Positions 38,827 to 48,990 of a DNA stretch of 64,000 bases are shown here, piece by piece. Location of the stretch: positions 487,368 through 551,367 of the forward strand of contig CAJNDS010001535.1 of NCBI GenBank assembly GCA_905221605.1. Direction: 5' to 3'. The translations under genes and the position numbers were made by a program. The notes under the pieces were generated by a model that was not told the origin of the DNA, made no database searches, and was given only the letters and a program-made list of their open reading frames with translations. The DNA comes from Symbiodinium natans (lineage: Eukaryota; Sar; Dinophyceae; Suessiales; Symbiodiniaceae). Numbering within the stretch: the stretch's first letter is position 1; each line of letters starts with the position of its first letter.

Positions 38827-39167
38827 CTTATTGCAGTGCCTGTTTTTCAGAGACTTAAGAGCAAACGCAAGAAAGAGCCTGAGGCCCATCCCAAAAGATC
38901 CGGCACTTACGCCGTCTGTTCTGGTGTTGGTCACGGCGCTCAGCAACAGGACCGCGTGTGCTATCTGCTCTCCATACTGGAAGCCATATTGTCAGGTCAC
39001 AGATCCACCGCAAATCAATGCGGTTCGGCCTCTGGTCATGTACCAGGAACAGGGTCGCCGAATCTATGCTTTGCCCTCAGCTTTTGCGTGCCGTCATCGC
39101 ACTGCCCCCCTAAACCCTAAACCCTAAACCCCAAACCCCAAACCCTAAACCCTAAACCCTGTACAGT

Positions 39168-39290
39168 TGGTTTGAGGTGTATGGTGCCCACTTCAAGCGA
39201 GAATCGGGAATCCAATGCATCTTCTTCCCGGCGCAGGAGGACAGCAGAGGCGGGTCTGCCACGACCAAGACACACGCGGCCACCTCAAAC
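39168..39290 (+). CDS. Predicted exon, IPT/TIG core
   Basis: TACAG acceptor at 39166. It reads WFEVYGAHFKRESGIQC, then IFFPAQEDSRGGSATTK. FEVYGAHF...GIQCIFFP is a clear IPT/TIG core. The right border is not placed; a CCCTAAA array follows. Confidence 0.65.
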
Positions 39291-39296
39291 TCCAAG

Positions 39297-39493
39297 ACCC
39301 TAAACCCTAAACCCTAAACCCTAAATCCTAAACCCTAAAAATCCCATAACTCCTGAACCCTCATTCAACCCTAAACCCTAAACCCTAAACCCTAAACCCT
39401 AAAAATCCCATAACTCCTAAACCCTCATTCAACCCTAAACCCTAAACCCTAAACCCTAAACCCGAAACCCGAAACCCGAAACCCTAGACCCTG
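39297..39493 (+). repeat. CCCTAAA array with a 70-base internal duplication
   Basis: The block AAAAATCCCATAACTCC plus CCCTCATTC occurs twice (about 39337 and 39400) between canonical units, so array and spacer were duplicated together. CCCGAAA units follow. Confidence 0.95.
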
Positions 39494-39678
39494 AGATGTC
39501 TGCGTGGCAAGCCGTGCCAGGCCGCGAGCGTGCAGTGGCCGCAACCCCGAGTTGCAGGGTGTGCTTTCTGACTCTTGATGTACTTACAAGCCCAATTTAG
39601 GGTTTAGGGTTTAGGGTTTAGGGTTTAGGGTTTAGGGTTCTTGATGTGGAGGTAAGGTCCCGTTGCTTTCTGTTGGCC

Positions 39679-39750
39679 AGTAGGGAATGAGGGAGTGAGG
39701 TACCCCACATAATCCCTTAAAGGGTATATATATAGAGGGGATATAGGGTA
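39679..39750. mobile_element. Family D element
   Basis: AGTAGGGAATGAGGGAGTG, GGTACCCC and TTAAAGGGTATATATATAG match the copies at 17963 and 59997. It abuts a family A element. Confidence 0.6.
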
Positions 39751-39753
39751 AGG

Positions 39754-39844
39754 TACTTGGAGGTTGAGGGTACTTATAACCCCAATTTTAACTTAACTTA
39801 TGAGCCCCCGAAGTGGGTTATACGTGCCCATGAACCTCCAAGTA
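39754..39844. mobile_element. Family A hairpin element
   Basis: Left TACTTGGAGGTTGAGGGTAC, right GTGCCCATGAACCTCCAAGTA (21 bases including the end). 91 bases in all. Confidence 0.85.
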
Positions 39845-40055
39845 AGGTCCTGTGGGAGGCTCTCCTGTTTGCAGAATGGAATCCGAATAGGCAAGGTAAC
39901 GCCCCCTACTTTGTAAGCACCGCTATGTTTAATAGGTTTGGCATCCAAAAACCCTAAACCCTAAACCCTAAGCCCTAAGCCCTAAACCCTAAACCCCAAA
40001 CCCCAAACCCGAAACCCTAAACCCTAAACCACTCATCCTTCTAAAACGCTTCGAG

Positions 40056-40122
40056 GTCCCAGCCATGAGTGTGAACACGACGCTGGTCGTGTGCCCTCTG
40101 CCGGAGGATCCGCCATTGCAGG
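40056..40122 (+). CDS. Predicted exon, IPT/TIG closing strand
   Basis: TCGAG|G acceptor at 40055, GTGGAC donor at 40123. It reads VPAMSVNTTLVVCPLPED, then PPLQG. LVVCPLP is the closing motif. Confidence 0.6.
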
Positions 40123-40544
40123 GTGGACGCTACCAGCAGCACCCTCGGCTACCGCTGCCACATGCTGGTCCGACATGTTTGAGCTTCACCGTACTTCACG
40201 GTGTACTGGATAGATGGCGAAGAAGACTACTAAAAAATAGGAAATGGCAGTAATACTAACAATAGTAGAGATAGTACGAGCAGTAAGAATGTTAATAGTT
40301 TTACTAGCAGTAGGAATCATCAGACGAGTAGTAATGGCAAAAATTGATGAGAATGAACTTTCTCACGCAGCTCCGGCCGAGGGTGGCGATCCACTTCCAG
40401 GCATCAGCCTCAAGTTTTCACACTTTTCAAGCTCAGGGCTTAGGGGGTTTTAGGGGTTTTGGGTGGTTTCTGGTGGGGTTTCGGGTTTAGGGTCGAAGGG
40501 GTTAGGGCTTGGGGCTTGCGGCTTTAGGGTTCGGGTTTCGGGTT

Positions 40545-40650
40545 CAGTACTCGGATGAGATTTGAATGGGTTTGGTGTGGCTGGCGCAGTACTCGGATGA
40601 GATTTGAACGGGTTTGGTGTGGCAGGCGCAGTACTCGGATGGGGTTTAGG
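40545..40650 (+). repeat. 42-base tandem repeat, 2.4 copies
   Basis: CAGTACTCGGATGAGATTTG recurs at 40545, 40587 and (partly) 40629, ending at a TTTAGGG array. Confidence 0.9.
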
Positions 40651-40796
40651 GTTTAGGGTTTAGGGTTTAGGGTCGGGGGGAACCCAGAAATCCTAAGCCT
40701 TACAGCCGGAGGCCTCCGGAGCCGTCGCCCGGCCGGATAGCAGCGACTTGCCGGTTTTTGAGGCGCCCGTCGTCCAGTCGATGGTCATGATTATCT

Positions 40797-40985
40797 TCTA
40801 CTAGTTTGCTTGAGAACCCTAAAAGAATGAAAATGATAATCCCTATATTACCCTTATGGTGAAGAACAAGAATTTCGATATATATACATATATATATATC
40901 ATATAATCGAATAGAATAGAATAGAATATAGTATAATAAATGTATATTTGCTTTTCTTTAATTTGTGGCTCTTAAGCACTTACTA
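40797..40985. mobile_element. Family E element with AT-rich expansion
   Basis: Left CTACTAGTTTGCTTGAGAAC, right GGCTCTTAAGCACTTACTAG. Core AATCCCTATATTACCC is shared with copy 3. The middle holds TATA and GAATA repeats (40877-40935), making it 189 bases. Confidence 0.75.
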
Positions 40986-41204
40986 GTCTTGGTGGCCCTG
41001 TGGTGCCCTTTGCCCTGTCTGTTGGTTCACAGTTCCGTTCTAAGATAAACCCCAACCCCAAAGGGCACCCTTGTTGTGCTATGGTTACTGGGCTACCAAG
41101 CAACCCTAAACCTTAAACCCTGAACCCTAAACCCTAAACCCTAAACCCTATAGTTACACCAAGAACAGTTGTGGACCAAGTACAAGTGACGCGAAGTATA
41201 GTTG

Positions 41205-41330
41205 TAGCAGTAGCAGTAGGAATAGTAAGAGTCATAGTTATCGTCATAGTCATAGCAGCAGCCATGGCACTAGTCATAGCAACATCAATAGATCTAGTGA
41301 TTGTAATAGTTATACTTAGTAGTTTTGGGT
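41205..41330. repeat. Decayed AGT/CAT trinucleotide patch
   Basis: Loose period of three (GTAGCAGTAGCAGTAGG, then GTCATAGTCATAGCAGCAG). The - strand frame across it is an artefact of the period. Confidence 0.7.
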
Positions 41331-41514
41331 TGTACAAGCCTTAAACCCTTAAACCCCTAAAGCCCTAAACCCCTAAAAGCCCTAAAACCCCTAAACCCCC
41401 AAAGCCTGAAATCCTAAACAGGTTCTTGCGCCACTGCACGCCTCGGGGCCTGGAGCCAAAGAGCACGCAAGGTCGGCTGCCAGCTTTCTTTAGGGACTTT
41501 GCGGAGAGATCTTT

Positions 41515-41690
41515 AGGGTTTTAGGGTGAGGTAGGGTTTAGGGTGTAGGGTTGAGGGTTTAGGGTTTTCAAGTTTAAGGGTGAGGTAGGGTTTATACCCT
41601 AAACCCTAAACCCTAAACCCTGAACCCTAAACCCTAAACCCTAGACCCTAGACCCTAGACCCTAGACCCTAGACCCTAGAGTTCAGTGCT
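41515..41690. repeat. Mixed-orientation telomere-type array
   Basis: Decayed G-orientation units to about 41592, then C orientation. Six CCCTAGA units stand in a row at about 41639-41680. Confidence 0.85.
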
Positions 41691-41819
41691 TTTTAGGGGG
41701 TTAACGGTCCATCTGCCAAGGCTCCGGCCCTCCGTCGTGGGGCCGCGCCGGCCGGCTGCGCCCCCTGTGGGTTGGGTCTTCGCATGTAAAGGGTTTATGG
41801 GGTTTACTGTGGGCCTGGC

Positions 41820-42000
41820 ACAGGGTTTAGGGTTTATAGGGTTTGGGGTTTAGGGTTTAGGGTTTAGGGTTTCGCGTTTAGGGTTACGGGTTTATCGCGG
41901 GTTTATCGGGTTTACAGGGTTCACGGGGTTTATAGGGTTTGAAGGGTTTGTAGGGTTCGTAGGGTTCGTAGGGTTCGTAGGGTTGATAGGTTTCCTAGGA
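41820..42000 (+). repeat. Array passing into a 9-base GGGTTTATA/GGGTTCGTA repeat
   Basis: Telomere-type units at left, then GGGTTTATC, GGGTTTACA and GGGTTCGTA units of nine bases, a period multiple of three that keeps the - frame open. Confidence 0.85.
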
Positions 42001-42084
42001 GGTTTCTTGCAAGTTTTACAGGAGGTTTGCAAGAGGAGGAGGTTCATGAATTCATTAATTTTAACGCTACGCGACCCGCCTCGG

Positions 42085-42150
42085 CCCGGCCCAGCGCATC
42101 CGCGTGAGCATGGTGATTCCGCAGGGCCCAAGTCGCTGGACCCCAAGCAA
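42085..42150 (+). CDS. Predicted exon, unassigned
   Basis: GCCCAG acceptor at 42084. It reads RIRVSMVIPQGPSRWTPS, then NK. Flanked by array-type sequence on both sides. Confidence 0.45.
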
Positions 42151-42270
42151 TAAGGGTTGGGTTTAGGGTTGAGGGTTCCGGGTTTATGGTTTATGGTTTG
42201 GGGTTTAGGGTTGAGGGTTAGGTTAGGACACGCTTTGGGGTTTAGGGTTTTTTTGGGTTTCGGGTTCAAG

Positions 42271-42605
42271 AGACAGTTCGGCTTGGATTGATCGTAGGTT
42301 GAGCCAGGCAGGGGAGGGGGGGGGTGCTTCAGGTTTAAGGTTAATGTTCAAGCTTGCACCCCGGCCGTGCTCGGGCAAGGGGGGGCAGGGGGGGGGGGTG
42401 GGGCAGCGGGGGGGCAGGGAGGGGTAGGGGGGGGGGGTAAGGGGGGAGAGGGGTCCTGGCGAACCGTCCGGACCCGTTTCCTAGAGAGGAAATACCCATT
42501 AAAACGGTGGGGGGAGGATTTGGAGGCTGTGCCTGTTCTGACAACCTATACACCTCCGGCCCGAGGCCTCGGCGGATTAGTTCAGCAGGGCGGGCTTAAG
42601 AAGTA
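42271..42605. other. G-rich segment
   Basis: Very G-rich between 42316 and 42452 (several G8-G9 runs). Frames here are compositional. No gene recognised. Confidence 0.5.
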
Positions 42606-42700
42606 GGGGTTTCCCAAAATTTGGGGTGGCCTGTTTGTAGGATTCCCATAAAAAGAGTCAGGATTTGGGGGTACTTCGGTGGTAACCTTCGGGAAATCCC
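42606..42700. mobile_element. Family C hairpin element
   Basis: Left GGGGTTTCCCAAAATTTGG, right CTTCGGGAAATCCC. TGTAGGATTCCCATAA core. Confidence 0.65.
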
Positions 42701-42854
42701 TACGTAGGTTTTGAAAGTTTTGTTCTACATGGTGGTTCTCCTGTCGGGTGCTTCTACTAGATGTTCCAACTCGTCGTCGCAGAGAGGCTTCAGATCCCTT
42801 GTACCATAAGAGAAATGCCACTAGCAATAGCAACAAGGCATACGGGTCCCCCCT

Positions 42855-42983
42855 CCCCTAAACCTGAAACCCTAAACCCCAAACCCTAAACCCCAAACCC
42901 TAAACCCCAAACCCTAAACCCTAAACCCTAAACCCAAACCCTAAACCCCAAACCCTAACCCTGAACCCTAAACCCTAAACCTC
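42855..42983 (+). repeat. CCCTAAA array with alternating CCCCAAA
   Basis: About 18 units; CCCTAAA and CCCCAAA alternate in a 14-base higher-order pattern at the left. Confidence 0.95.
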
Positions 42984-42997
42984 TCCCCGCCCGTGAG

Positions 42998-43081
42998 GTG
43001 CGGGTGATCTTGGACGATGTCTTCGTGCCCACTGAAGTGGAGAGGTCCGTGCTGGAAGGCAGCGCCTCTTTCTACAGCCAG
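42998..43081 (+). CDS. Predicted exon, 84 bases, phase 0
   Basis: GTGAG|G acceptor at 42997, CAG|GCGCCG (GC-type) donor at 43082. 28 codons: VRVILDDVFVPTEVERSV, then LEGSASFYSQ. Confidence 0.6.
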
Positions 43082-43104
43082 GCGCCGTTGCAAGCTGCTG
43101 CCTT

Positions 43105-43210
43105 GAACCTAAACCCTATTAACCCAATTAACCCAATTAACCCTATTAACCCTATCAACCCTACTAACCCCATAAACTCTATTCACCCTATCAACCCTAA
43201 TCCGAGCACC
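43105..43210 (+). repeat. 9-base CCCTATTAA-type repeat
   Basis: About ten units of AACCCTATT/AACCCAATT, a 9-base relative of the telomere-type unit; its period of nine leaves a frame open. Confidence 0.85.
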
Positions 43211-43484
43211 TGTTTAATCAAACCCCCCCACATTTAAAGAAAGTTTTTTCGGCCGGAAGCCCGCCGGAAGACTACTTTCCATTAGGGTGGATTTCGTATG
43301 GGGATACCCCCCCACATTTAAAGGAATTTTTTTGGGGGGCGTTCGAATCTGTCGGCAGGCTTCTTGTTTTGCTTGCGGAGATGCGAAGCTACAGCACCTC
43401 TCCGGATCTGCAGCCTATTGTTTTAGTAGAGAATCAATACAGGGCCATGGTCCAACTATTGCGGAACCCTGCATTCCTTATTGT

Positions 43485-43514
43485 GGGGGGGGGGGAGGGG
43501 GGGGGCCCCCCCCC
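43485..43514. repeat. G-run/C-run palindrome
   Basis: G11, A, G9, then C11 back to back, able to fold as a G-C hairpin. Confidence 0.85.
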
Positions 43515-43615
43515 CAATTAAACGGGAGCTCGGATTATTCACCCTACTTAGTTTCTTAACCCTAAACCCTAACTCTCTCAAACCCTGAGCCCTAAATAAC
43601 CGTGACCCCTGCCAG

Positions 43616-43708
43616 CGCCTGGAGACGCGACAGGACGTGTACTGCCAATGGCACGTCTATGCCATCAGCGGAGAAGGCCTCCCATGGCACCTGACACCAC
43701 CACGACAT
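43616..43708 (+). CDS. Predicted exon ending at a family C element
   Basis: GCCAG acceptor at 43615. It reads RLETRQDVYCQWHVYAIS, then GEGLPWHLTPPRH. It runs to the edge of a family C element, whose left end GGGGGTTTACG would provide a GTTTAC donor. Confidence 0.5.
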
Positions 43709-43813
43709 GGGGGTTTACGATATTAGGGGGGTACCCATTTTGGGGGACCCTTTAAGGGGATTCCAGTCTAGTCTCGGGGTATCTTAGGGGTCCTCCTATT
43801 TTGGGAAGTGCCC
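43709..43813. mobile_element. Family C hairpin element
   Basis: Left GGGGGTTTACGATATTAGGG, right CCTATTTTGGGAAGTGCCC. Confidence 0.75.
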
Positions 43814-43999
43814 ATACACAGGTATTCGAAACAACGCTGGGGTTTAGGGTTAGGGTTTCGTGCTATAGGTCCTGTTAAGGGGTGAGCCATTGGGAACGGA
43901 GTTCCTGAAAAAGAATCCTTTTTCTCTGTGGTTAGAATTTGAACTGAAATTTTTTTCTCGCCCGATCTACTCCTCACCCATCACCCAGATCCCACCCCA

Positions 44000-44330
44000 G
44001 AGCCCTCGCCGGAGTCCCCGGAGTGCCCAACCCAGAGTTGCACCAAAGAGTTTGTCTACATCCCTGGAGTGCCCAAGAGATACCTGGAGTGCCCAACCCA
44101 GACAATCCCAGAGTATCCTTAAAACTTCCTGGAGTGCCAAATTCCGGAGTAATCCCAGAGAGAAGCCCTGGAGTGCGCAGGCCTAGAGTGCCCAACATCA
44201 GATCATCCCGAGAGAGTCACTGGAGCGCCTATCTTCCCAATCCCAGAAATTACCCTGAGAATTTCCGCGTATCCCTGGAGTGCCCAACCGGCCCAACCCC
44301 AGAGTGTGCTCGCAAATTCCTTACCTGCAG
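44000..44330 (+). repeat. Degenerate CTGGAGTGCCCAAC repeat
   Basis: The phrase CTGGAGTGCCCAA recurs about seven times at irregular 25-50 base spacing together with CCCAGAG. A decayed satellite; frames on both strands follow from it. Confidence 0.75.
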
Positions 44331-44505
44331 GGTGGGGATGTTCGAAGTAAGATGCTTTCAAAGGAAATCGGCTACTTTTGGGGACAGGTATTTAAAACAA
44401 CTGACCTTTGCAGGTCTACATACAGGCATAGATGAGTTGCTTCTTAGTGTTGTGTACCTCTTGCGGATCATTGCGAAGGGGCCTTGGACGAATCCGCCAG
44501 CGGGT

Positions 44506-44622
44506 CTAGGGTTTGGGTTTAGGGTTTAGGGTCTAGGGTTTAGGGTTTAGGGTCTAGGGTTTAGGGTTTAGGGTTTAGGGTTTAGGGTTTAGGGTTTAGG
44601 GTTAGGGTTTAGGGTCTAGGGA
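44506..44622 (+). repeat. TTTAGGG array
   Basis: About 16 units with TCTAGGG variants spaced every 21-28 bases at the left. Confidence 0.95.
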
Positions 44623-44722
44623 CACGCCCCTCATTGATTCTTGCCTCGAACCTTGTCCAAGAATGCCTCTCAACTTCCTCCACCTTACAGCCTTTAAGAT
44701 CCTCTGAGGCCTCTAAGTCCTG

Positions 44723-44840
44723 TCCCTAAACCCTAAACCCTAAACCCTAAACCCTAAACCCTAAACCCTAAACCCTAAACCCTAAACCCTAAACCCTAAA
44801 CCCTAAACCCTAAACCCTAAACCCTAAACCCTAAACCCCA
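44723..44840 (+). repeat. CCCTAAA array
   Basis: About 16 clean units in C orientation. Confidence 0.95.
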
Positions 44841-44842
44841 AG

Positions 44843-44937
44843 GTGTCGGCAGCCTTCCTGTCTTGATCGACGCCGGGCAGCCCACCTTTGCGATGCGCTG
44901 CGCCGCCGACCCGGAGGTCGGCGTCCCAGCACCGGAG
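44843..44937 (+). CDS. Predicted exon, IPT/TIG-like end
   Basis: CCCCAAG|G acceptor at 44842 at the array edge, GAG|GTTTGC donor at 44938. It reads VGSLPVLIDAGQPTFAM, then RCAADPEVGVPAPE. Confidence 0.55.
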
Positions 44938-44945
44938 GTTTGCAG

Positions 44946-45470
44946 TAGGGTTTTAGGGTTTAGGGTTTAGGGTTTAGGGGTTGCAGGGTTGAGGGTATTG
45001 GGGTGTAGGGTTTAGGGTTTAGAGTTTAAGGTTTAGGGTTTTAGGGTTGAGGGTATAGGGGTTTAAGGGTTGAGGGTGTAGGGGGTTTAGGGTTGAAGGT
45101 ATAGGGGTTTGAGGGTTAAGGGTATAGGGTTTAGGGTTGAGGGCTTAGGGTTTAAGGTTGAGGTTAAATTTAAGGTAGAAGGTTGGGGGTTGCGGGTTTA
45201 GGGGTTCGGGGTATGTGAGGTTTCGGGTTTGGGGTCTTGCGGGTCTTAGGGTTTGAAGGGGTCTAAGGCGTCTAGGTTTAGGGTGTAGGCTCTACATCTA
45301 CAGGCTTTGAGGGTTGATGCGCTTGGCATTACGTAGGGTTTAGGCCAGGGGTTTGCTTGGGGTTTAAGATTTGTCTGTTTAGGGCCTCAGGGTCTTAAAA
45401 TTTTGGGGTTCAAAAGGGCCAGAGATTAGGTTGGCGGGTTAAAAGTTTGGGGCTTGAGTGTGTTTAAGGC
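44946..45470 (+). repeat. Decayed TTTAGGG array
   Basis: Units become GTTGAGGG, GTATAGGG and so on, then a G/T-rich tail to about 45470. It looks like an old, diverged array. Confidence 0.7.
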
Positions 45471-46059
45471 TTGGTGTTTAGGGGTTTGGTTTTGTGTGCT
45501 CATGCTGAAGCCGCTACAGTTGTTGGGGGTTTCTTTTCAGCTTGGGTGTTAGCATCTGTGCAGTATGTATCTGCTTATCTACCTATACACGTAGACGCAC
45601 GACGCCCCGGAGTTGGCGAAGAGGGGCAGGGTGCATGTACGTTCTCACTCAACGTAGCTTCGAGATGCCCAAGACGCATACTCGAATTAGCTCAGGAATG
45701 CACAGTAGCTCAGGGATACACAGCCCAAACAAACATTCATCGGTGCACAACCTTGCCTTCCTCCACAACAGGGTTTTTAAACATTTCACGCTGGTGTCGA
45801 AGCTGCGGAGGATCACTGCGCAGTTCTTGCACCTGACGTCATCGGGTTTGTGGCCGTACGGCAGCTCGTGTTTGTGGCTGGCCATTCTTCTGACAGAAGC
45901 TCCATGCGTCGCCAGATGACCCGATGGAGCTACAAGAAGACTCTGCGTCCTGCGTCGGGGGCATCCTCGGAAAATGGAAGACCCCTTTGTTGGGATGCCT
46001 TGAAGCTAGAGTGTTGAAGCGTGTGATGCAGCAGTAGCCAGGGCGTATGCAGAAGTAGC
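45471..46059. other. Array-free segment, no gene recognised
   Basis: Two overlapping + frames (121 and 125 codons) and one - frame. None recognised. Confidence 0.3.
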
Positions 46060-46262
46060 CCTAAACCCCATAACTTCCCAAGTTCCTAACCCTAAGCCAT
46101 TGAAGTCCTAACCCCCCCCTAGAATCCAAAACTTCCCTAGAACCCTAAACCCTACTTCCCTAGAACCCTAAACCCTAAACCCTAGAATCCTAAATTTCCC
46201 TAGAACCCTTGAACCCTAAATCCTAAACCTTACTTCCCTAGTAAACCCTAAACCCTAGAATT
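46060..46262 (+). repeat. CCCTAAA array interspersed with CTTCCCTAGAA
   Basis: Blocks of one to three CCCTAAA units alternate with ACTTCCCTAGAA, a higher-order repeat of about 25-30 bases. Confidence 0.85.
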
Positions 46263-46275
46263 CTAGACTTCCCAG

Positions 46276-46365
46276 GCGGAACGCTTCTGCAGTTGCAGTC
46301 AGACCGCTGTGGGATGCGGCCCTCACGAGCACCTGGTGCAGGGCCCTTGGAGTGCCATGCAGAGA
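46276..46365 (+). CDS. Predicted exon, 90 bases, phase 0
   Basis: TTCCCAG|G acceptor at 46275, GTTTAG donor at 46366 (array). 30 codons: AERFCSCSQTAVGCGPHE, then HLVQGPWSAMQR. Cysteine-rich. Confidence 0.55.
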
Positions 46366-46484
46366 GTTTAGGCTTTAGGGTTTAGGGTTTGGGGTTTAGG
46401 GTTTAGGGTTTATGGTTTAGGATTCAGCGTTTTCATTACGCATGCATGACAGGGATACGAATTCAAAGAATATGTCTTCTACAT

Positions 46485-46610
46485 GGGGGTTTACGAAATT
46501 AGGGGTAGTTTTATTGGGGTCCGTATGATAAGGGAATCTTACTATTTGGGGGGGTCCGTTTAGGGGGTCCCCTATTTTCGTAAACCCCTACATTAGTCGT
46601 AAACCCCCAC
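46485..46610. mobile_element. Family C hairpin element
   Basis: Left ATGGGGGTTTACGAAATTAG, right CCCTATTTTCGTAAACCCC, with a second partial right end (CGTAAACCCCCACATTAG). The clearest family C copy. Confidence 0.85.
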
Positions 46611-46631
46611 ATTAGTTCCCGTGCTCGAATG

Positions 46632-46738
46632 TAAGAAACCCTAAACCCTAAACCCTAAACCCTAAACCCTAAACCCTAAACCCTGAACCCTGAACCCTAA
46701 ACCCTAAACCCTAAACCCTAAACCCTAAGCCCTAAGGA
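46632..46738 (+). repeat. CCCTAAA array
   Basis: About 15 units with two CCCTGAA units in the middle. Confidence 0.95.
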
Positions 46739-47529
46739 GCTCAAAAACTTCCCACATCTTCCCACGCTCCGAGGACTTGCATGTCCCCTGTGCTGCCTAC
46801 GGAGCTGGCTGAGGTCGGAACTAGGGTTCAGGGTTTAGGGTTTGGGGTTTGGGGTTTAGGGTTTAGGGCTTCTTGGGGGGGTTCATGGGAATGGAGAAGT
46901 AGGTTTTTCAGTAGGGCAACTATGGTGAGAACCTTGTTTGCGGTACATATCACCCCATTTATGCTGAAAGTTCCCCTTTGTTCCGTCAAGAAGAGCTTAG
47001 GAACACATGCTGCCTCGGAGTGGTTTGTGGCTGAACACCACCGATTGTGCAGCGGGCGGTTTAGGGTTTAGGGTTTAGGGTTTAAGGTTCAGGGTTTAGG
47101 GTTTAGGGTGTACATAGGGTTTAGGGTCTAGGGTGTAGAGTTTAATTAGAGTTTAGGGTTTAGGGTTTGTCATTACTGTTCTCGTTCTCGTTTTTGTTCT
47201 TGTTTGTACGTGTTTTGATGTTGCATGGTTTGTTATTACTGCAACGATCCTTTTTGCTTTTGTTTCAGTTCTTGTTCTTGTTGTTGGAGTTACAGCCGGT
47301 GGATGGTTTGGGTTCGGTTCTGGCTGGGGTGTCGCTGGGTGCCATTGGACAGCCGACTTGCTTGGCATGAGGCGCCTTCTTGGATTTCTTTGCTGCTTAT
47401 TTAGGGCTCATAAAAGGTTTGGGGTTTAAGGTTTAAGGTTGTGTCTTAGGGTTTAGGGCTCATAAAGGGGTTCGGTGCAAAAGGGTTCGGTGCTTAAGGT
47501 TAAAGGTTTTCGGGGTTTTTTCCCTGGAG

Positions 47530-47582
47530 GCCCGCAATGTGGAATACGAAGCCAAGCTGCTTCTCTCCGTGGACTCGGGCAG
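47530..47582 (+). CDS. Predicted exon, unassigned
   Basis: CTGGAG|G acceptor at 47529, GTCGTG donor at 47583. It reads ARNVEYEAKLLLSVDSG; LLLSVDSG resembles LSLSVDG at 26498. Confidence 0.5.
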
Positions 47583-47650
47583 GTCGTGTGCTTGCAACAA
47601 GGGTTTAGGGTTTAGGGTTTAGGGGTTAGGGTTTAGGGTTTAGGGTTTCC

Positions 47651-48990
47651 GAAAATGTGGTTGTAACTTGTTTGTGCTCATATAATCAGGGTCACACGGG
47701 GAGTCTCGGCGCGTATTCGGGGTCCCCTATTTTGGGGAAGTTGCCCAAGAGTCCAAGGGAGTGTAGGACCTTGAACACCCCAGATCCTCCAGCACATCCC
47801 TTTCGACTTGAGCCCAACATAGTAGCTCAGCACCTGCGCCGAGTCTCTACTACAAGATCCAAGATGGTCTGCGCCTGGAGCGCTGCGCCCAGGGCACCGA
47901 GCCACTGGAGTCCACAAGGGCCGTTCTGAAAGAAGCGTAGGTACCTGGGAATGCGTGACCTATGAATGATAGACACGCAACGCGTTGACTCAGGCTGAGA
48001 TGGGACCCCATCGTCCTCCCGGTGAAGCCCGGTCGTGACTCCAAGGCGCTGGGGGAGGGCAGAAATGACAGTCAAACGGCGAGTCAAACCCTAAGCCCTA
48101 ATTAAACCCTAAAACTTTTTGACGTTGAGTTTTGTCCTCTACAGTGTTCCTTCGCCTCGGCAGAGCCGTGTGTGTAGCTCCCAGGTCTTTGCAGGTGGCT
48201 TCGTTGAGTTTCGTGCGCTCAACGCCCTGCCAAGCGAAGCTCGCTGTCAGTTCGGGTGCTCAGTTGACCGGACTTTGGGCGTATAGGCGTGATTGGGGTG
48301 TCGAATGCTTGTTTGCCGAGGGTGGGACCCCGTGCTATCGCAGTCTCACGAGTATCTATGCATGGTAGGCTATTGCAACCGCCTTGCTCTTCGATGAAGT
48401 GCTCGTGGTTTCGACCCCAATATTCTGCGCCATTCAGCTGGCCCTTGAACATCTTGTCATCCTCATGTACATGGTTGGAAGGATTGAGGTGATGAAGAAC
48501 CCAAGCCCGCAGTGATGAGACGCGGCAAGCTATAGCAGGAGCAAGCCAGCTTTTCATGTTGACGATGTTGTTGTTGGCGGACATGTCCTTACTGCATTGT
48601 GAGAAGCTACACTGCGCATTGACGCAGCACTGCATGGCGACGACAAGTTTCGAGCAACGTCTTGCATTCAGGAAGTTCATTCATGTGGATACTGATGGGT
48701 CAGGTGAGAGCAACCGGTAGCGTTCTGTGCAGAATCATGAACTATTTCAGGCAAGGGCATGAACAGCTGTACGAACAGCTCTAGTCGGCAGAGAGTGCCG
48801 ACTGTAACGGCAAGAGAAGAGTAGAGAGCAACTTAGGTTTCAGCCCCCATGGCCCTCTGCACATCCATGCGGTCCATGCGCTCTGAAGCTCTTTGTTGCA
48901 GGTTCAGGGCTTACGGCAGCAACGGTCGCTTGCTGAGTGATGCACAGCGACCAGGCATCAGGGAAGTTTTGCCCCATGCTGTCCGAGACA
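47651..48990. other. Mostly array-free 1.3-kb segment, no gene recognised
   Basis: Starts with a partial family C end (TTTCCGAAAATGTGG). A - frame of 153 codons (48219-48680) is the longest non-repetitive one besides the channel and could be real, but no domain is recognisable. One short CCCTAAA remnant at 48086-48115. Confidence 0.3.

Noticed and set aside
41892-42269. - strand frame with NPTNPTNPTNP repeats, and + frame with NPINPINPINP at 42998-43237
   Set aside because: Both come from 9-base telomere-like repeats. The + frame does start in a likely exon (42998-43081), but its tail is repeat.
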